Positions 59,501 through 64,000 of a stretch of 64,000 nt of DNA are shown in pieces. Both the position numbers and the translations under genes were made by a program. Positions within the stretch are counted from its first letter, which is position 1; each line of letters starts with the position of its first letter. The notes beneath the pieces are model-generated. The model saw nothing but the letters and a program-made list of their open reading frames with translations. It was not told where the DNA came from and did no database searches. The stretch comes from Kryptolebias marmoratus (Eukaryota > Chordata > Actinopteri > Cyprinodontiformes > Rivulidae), in NCBI RefSeq assembly GCF_001649575.2, contig NC_051438.1, forward strand, positions 9,869,445 through 9,933,444, read 5' to 3'.

Positions 59501-62500
59501 GGAGTACAATTTGCCTGATTTAGATCAACGATCAAACCGAGAAACAACAGGTTTGTTATTTAATTAATGAAAACTTCCCACAATGTCAAAACAACAAAAG
59601 CCTACCGAAGTAAAGCTCCCATGAATCAAGTCGCTCATGAACCAGCCGCATCCGTGTCGCTTCTGCATTCGGAAAGTTTCATTTCACCAAGGATTCTCTG
59701 CTGGTGGGAGAAATTCTACCATTTATACCGACTCGTTCTCTCCTCTGTATATGTATGAGTATATTAGCGTTGGTGTCTGAGCAGATTTAGACTTTCAGAT
59801 GTGACCTTTGTTGTCTAAATGTCAGGGAGATTGGAGAGGGAGCCCACAGAGGTAGGACAGGGTTATGTAATCTGCTCACTGAGTCTCACACAGACACAAG
59901 CGTGGGGGGGCATGTTTGAGGACGGTTGTGATGCTCTCTGCTCACTGAAAGCCTGGCTTTCTGGAACCACTGCTTTTACCAGCATGTATGTGCAGAAAGT
60001 GCCTGGGAAATTATTTATGGCTTTAAAAATACTGATACACTGCACTCCTTTGGTGTTATTCCTTTGAACTTCTTCTGTGGTCTATTCTTTTTTCTTTGTT
60101 GTTTTTTGTCTTTTCCAAAGCTCTCAGGTGAATGTGAAGAGTATCCTCCTGTGTATGTGTGTGTTGTTGATGGTTAACCAGGTGATGGCTGGTTCGGGCG
60201 TGTGAGAACCAGATTACACTTTCAGTATTCCCTTTCAAGCATTCTTCCTTGACCAACTTGTGCTCTTTTCATACGCTGCCAACAGGTACGGCTCCCGAGC
60301 AACAGGACAAGACCTGCAGCCTGGGATCTGTTCACGTGTTATATTCACTTTAAGTATCACAGTGGCGCTTTTGCATGCCAGTGGTAGAGAGCGTACATCT
60401 GATGGGAACCGGGGCTATTTTGTCCTGTCACTCACACCTCGGAGCCTTTAAGGGGCCCTTCACGGGAAGTATCGTGAATACCAAGCACCCTCTCCCCCTT
60501 TTAGGTTTTGAAAGGCGGCCCTGAAATGTTGCTTGGAAACAGACATCAGCTGTACTCCGCTCGGATCCACAGCTTTAACGGTTGATTCCAACAGCAGCGT
60601 CTTTACAGGGAGGGGGAACAGTGTTAAAACATAGAGGAAAAAAAAGTTCTCCGAACACCCCCAAAGGGTAATCCGCTTTGCCAGGACTCATCTATATGCT
60701 TGGTATGTTCCAAACAGTCACACTGCTGCCCAAAGATGTCAACCCACAACTGTACTCGTACAAAGCAAGCTGAGATAGCCGTCGCTGCAGTCTTTGAGCA
60801 AAGATAAACAGCTGCAGGAATGGTCAGAGGGGCTCCTAATCAGATGTTTTATTATTCATTCCTGTCATGAAGCTCTTTGGTTTTTCAGACTGTATGACAT
60901 TCAGGAAAATAGTCACTTAGTTTAAGAGTTGTTTCTTTAGTCAAGTTTGGGTCAGTTTGTCTTTCTGGGTCAAGGGCATGTCAGGATTACTGCCTCCCAG
61001 CACGGACGGGCTTCTTTTCGCAGATCTAATTCACGATACGGTCTCGATTTAAATAAAAAGAGTTGGAATTTTTTGAAAGTGGGATCACAAACGGAACGCC
61101 TTGAATCGAGTCAACACACATGAGGGGGAGTAAAAAAAAAAAAAAAAAATGAAAGCAAATGATTATTATCACCTGCTGACTCTGAAGGAATTCATCACTT
61201 TGTAAAATTGTGAAATAAGTCAACGATAAGGTAGCGCCGAATGTGGAGAAATGCTTTGTTTTGCAGCGGAAAGAGAGACTTCTGAAAACACCTGTCATTA
61301 ACACAGTTGTTCAGCTCAATTCAGTTCAGTTATTATACAGTGACAGAAGTCACCTTTAAGGCATTAGGGTTGAGATACGTATCTCACCACACCACCAGCA
61401 ACTTGATTAAATATAAATCAAATCAGCCTTTAATCTCAATACATTGTAAACAACAGGAATTACTCTGGAAGAAGAGCTTACAGGGGATCTGTGCTTTAAA
61501 TATATATACCTTTTCAGCTTTTCTGTTATTTTTTTTTAACCGTTCGTAAACCTGCTTTCAGACTTTTCACCGACAGGATTAAGTTGTTCGGATTTTATCA
61601 TTACAAAGTTGTGTTGGTTTTGTCCGTCTAGATTTAATCCCAAAATTGTATCGGCACACGGCGGCTCTGCCAGCCGCGCACGTGTGCATCTGTGAGTCGT
61701 CGCATCTCTACAGAGAGGCAAAGAGGTCCTGTTCAAAACCAGATGCATGCAGTCCAGCTCATTCTGTTTACCTCTCTTAATTCCAATACAGCTTCCACTC
61801 AGATATTACTGCGTCCAAAACTGCAAGCCAGGTCTCTCCGTGTTAAAACTCATATTACTAATTTTCTACATTTGATTTGTTTTATTTTCTGGTAAATTTT
61901 GCCTTTTAAATCATCAATTGCCAGTCAAGTTCAAGTAAATATGATCCCTTTTGATCATTTTTTGTTTGTTGGTTTTATAGCTTCTATGTACTTTTTATTT
62001 GAACTCAATCAAATCGGGAAAATGTTTCATATTGTATGTCTTGCTGTGGATTTGCAGTTAACACGTCTTTTACAGCTGCAGTTTTTTCCGTTCCCCACTC
62101 AGCAGCTCCACACGTGCAGCGAAGCCTCACTGGTTTGACGAGGGGATTTCAGCGACCGCGATGATGGGAGGATATCTGTTCGGAGAGCCGTAAATGTCCG
62201 TCCGTGATAAACGGCGGCGCGTAAAGCCACTCTTCCATTTTGAGTTGGCATTAAAAAGCGCAAAAAAAAAATCATTAAATAAATTCGGTCTTGCATATAT
62301 ATATATGTGTATACATATATAACGCCAAAACCTTTCTCGTGAAACTTTAAATGCAAGTGACAACAACAATAACAAAATTCCAGTGTACACTAAACAGGAA
62401 CTAGGTCACGGTTCTGTTCACATACATTAAAATGAGTTAGATCTTGCTCTTGATTTTATCAGCTATGTCGTTAAAGTCTGCCAAAAATAGCTCATAAAAT

Positions 62501-63734
62501 GTAACTATGTATACCCTGATGTGCTAATGCTCATTACTTCAAAATGTCGCCTTTGCGTTCTGCCGACCCTTTACGTCTGTTTACGACCCGATTAGTCTTT
62601 TTGCTGACATATATTGTCTCCGAATGGATCCAGTTTGTCAGCAGTGCTGCTCTCATTCACATATTTTTATGTTTTTGTTGTCAGCTGGCAAAACGGCTTT
62701 TAAATTGTGTCGGAGGACGGCCGTATGTGCTCCACACTTTCGAAACACCGTGAGACTGATGCACTGTTCGGGAAAAAACAAAAACAAAAAAAAAAGGAAC
62801 AAACCTACTCTTTTCAAGCACACCGTCATCTAAAAGAAATCCTGAAATCAAGCACGTTAAAGAAGACGTGATGCCACTGGTTCACAAGTTAACTCCTTTT
62901 CCTAAAGTCTTTAAGTGTGTGACGTAATTTGTTCAAAATACAATAGGATTACATCTCCGAAGGCCTCTTGTAGCTTCTCTTTTTTTTAAAGTTTTTTTCC
63001 TTTGTAGCTGACTTTAGGCGGCAGCATTGTGGTGGGAAACCTGACTCCACTTCTCCCTCTTTTCCATGGGGTGGGGATGTAATTATCTTGAAGAAAAAAG
63101 AAAAACTTTGTTCAAGTTTCACAAGAGGAAGGGTTCTCATTTCACATTTGTCAGTGAAAACCTGCCAACTAATTAATCCAGTTCATTAAAAAGAAACGTT
63201 TCTCTAAAGAAACTACAGGAAAGAGAAACAAACAAAAAAGGGGATGTGATACTTTAGAGCTTCAGTGAGAATAAAGAAAAAAAAGACAAAACACGTTAAT
63301 AATTAGTGACGGAACGTTTTATGAGCCAGGCAGACGGAAACGCAGACTAAGTTTAAGCCTCAAACAACCAGTCCCTTCAAGTTGTATTGAAGTAATTCCT
63401 GGTCTGTAAGCAGCAGAAGAGTCTGGTTGTCACACCAGTCCAGTTTTTATGTGTCTACAGTGTTTGTTTGTTTTTTTTTTGAAGGAGATTTGACAAGTTA
63501 AAAAAGACCCTTCACTTCCAGTTTTGAAGGGATAACAGCTCAGATAGAGTGGTAGTCAGTGGAAGTTTGGATTTGTGGACTCAAGCCGTGACGTCCTATA
63601 GCAGCGAAAGGCACTGCGTGAGACAAGGCAAAAAAAATCTGTTTCTGTAAGGTGTGAGGAAAAGTTTTGCAAACAAACTCTTCAGTGAGTTTAGACAACT
63701 TTAACAGTTGAGCGACATCGTTCGACACTCAGAG

Positions 63735-63930
63735 TTGAACAGTCTGTAGTTTAATCTTCAAACATAAAACTTAAACCTGTGATTGTGTGAAAAATATTAA
63801 GGACATCAAAATGCCAGTCCGGTCATGTGAAGTCCAACTTTCGCAGAACCGATTAAACTCTGAATGATGTTTCTACTGTAAAAGACAGTATGTCTGAGCC
63901 ATAGAGCTCCAAAGTGGGCAGGTTTCATTT
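63735..63930 (+). repeat. Family C repeat, partial copy
   Basis: TTTCTACTGTAAAAGACAG, then ATGTCTGAGCCATAGAGCTCC match the right part of the copy at 24660-25200 with moderate divergence. Confidence 0.45.
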
Positions 63931-63967
63931 ATTTATTTATTTATTGGCAAAGTCCCATTACTCCGGG

Positions 63968-64000
63968 TACTCTGGTTTCCTCTCACAGACCAAAAACATG
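63968..64000 (+). mobile_element. Start of a fish LINE/SINE fragment cut by the window end
   Basis: CTCTGGTTTCCTCTCACAG, then ACCAAAAACATG match the common fish retroposon stretch with CTCCGGGTACTC. It probably continues past position 64000. Confidence 0.6.

Larger units (their letters stand above)
46521..64000 (+). other. Start of intron 5 (predicted), at least 17 kb
   Basis: No further exon of the gene was recognised in this stretch. It holds transposon relics, repeat families A and C, and simple repeats (poly-T at 47047-47071, poly-T near 59368-59390). A CpG-richer patch at about 53690-54070 could be an internal promoter or enhancer. If the gene is SPATA13-like, an internal promoter for a short isoform would be expected somewhere here or beyond, but nothing proves it. 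Confidence 0.45.

Noticed and set aside
59819..60067. Possible later exon of the host gene (CAG|GGAGATTGG...AGAG|GTAGG)
   Set aside because: The implied exon would be only about 26 bp, breaks the phase-0 frame and has no conserved residues.
1..64000. CRISPR arrays, operons, tRNA genes or prophage
   Set aside because: No regular spacer array, no prokaryotic-style gene packing and no tRNA-like cloverleaf were seen. The window is vertebrate nuclear DNA.

Overview
This is a window of a teleost fish nuclear genome. It is AT-rich, with large non-coding spaces, GT-AG introns, many simple repeats, and a mix of mobile-element relics that is typical of fish: a Tf1/sushi-type Ty3 chromovirus, an RTE-like LINE, several Tc1/mariner lineages, a PIF/Harbinger fragment, and a LINE/SINE tail ending in GGAT repeats. 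The species cannot be told from the sequence. No bacterial-type operon, CRISPR array or tRNA gene was seen.

Layout. Positions 1-9524 hold no recognisable gene, only dispersed repeats. Positions 9525-15027 hold a complete Ty3 LTR retrotransposon on the minus strand. It has two 606-bp LTRs with no difference that I can see, a 5-bp target duplication, an intact gag with a CCHC knuckle, and an intact pol with protease, RT, RNase H, integrase and chromodomain. Its primer-binding site is an 11-nt complement of the predicted 5' end of its own RNA, which is the self-priming arrangement of the Tf1/sushi group. Positions 15028-36880 are gene-poor, with a Harbinger relic, a solo-LTR-like piece, an RTE reverse-transcriptase relic and copies of three unnamed repeat families (called A, B and C here).

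The one host gene that I can model is on the plus strand. A CpG-rich 5' region with a probable untranslated first exon (about 36900-37189) is followed by four coding exons: 39939-41534, 45089-45430, 46175-46301 and 46411-46520. Their phases are compatible and give 725 residues of a Ser/Pro/Arg-rich, probably disordered protein N-terminus. The reading frame is still open at the last donor, so the gene continues beyond position 64000 after an intron of more than 17 kb. I do not recognise it with certainty. My best guess is the long-isoform N-terminus of an Asef/SPATA13-type Rho guanine nucleotide exchange factor, but no SH3, DH or PH exon is in the window to test this.

The introns and the last 17 kb hold more transposon relics: Tc1-like at 38110-38700, 51480-52230 and 58590-59500, and mariner/Tc1-like at 55780-56460. 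They also hold a family B foldback copy split by a hAT-like insertion (42535-44035) and a tandem family A copy (57290-57890). I found no convincing new biological system. The most interesting features are the self-priming young chromovirus, the repeat families, and a short motif repeated along the host protein.
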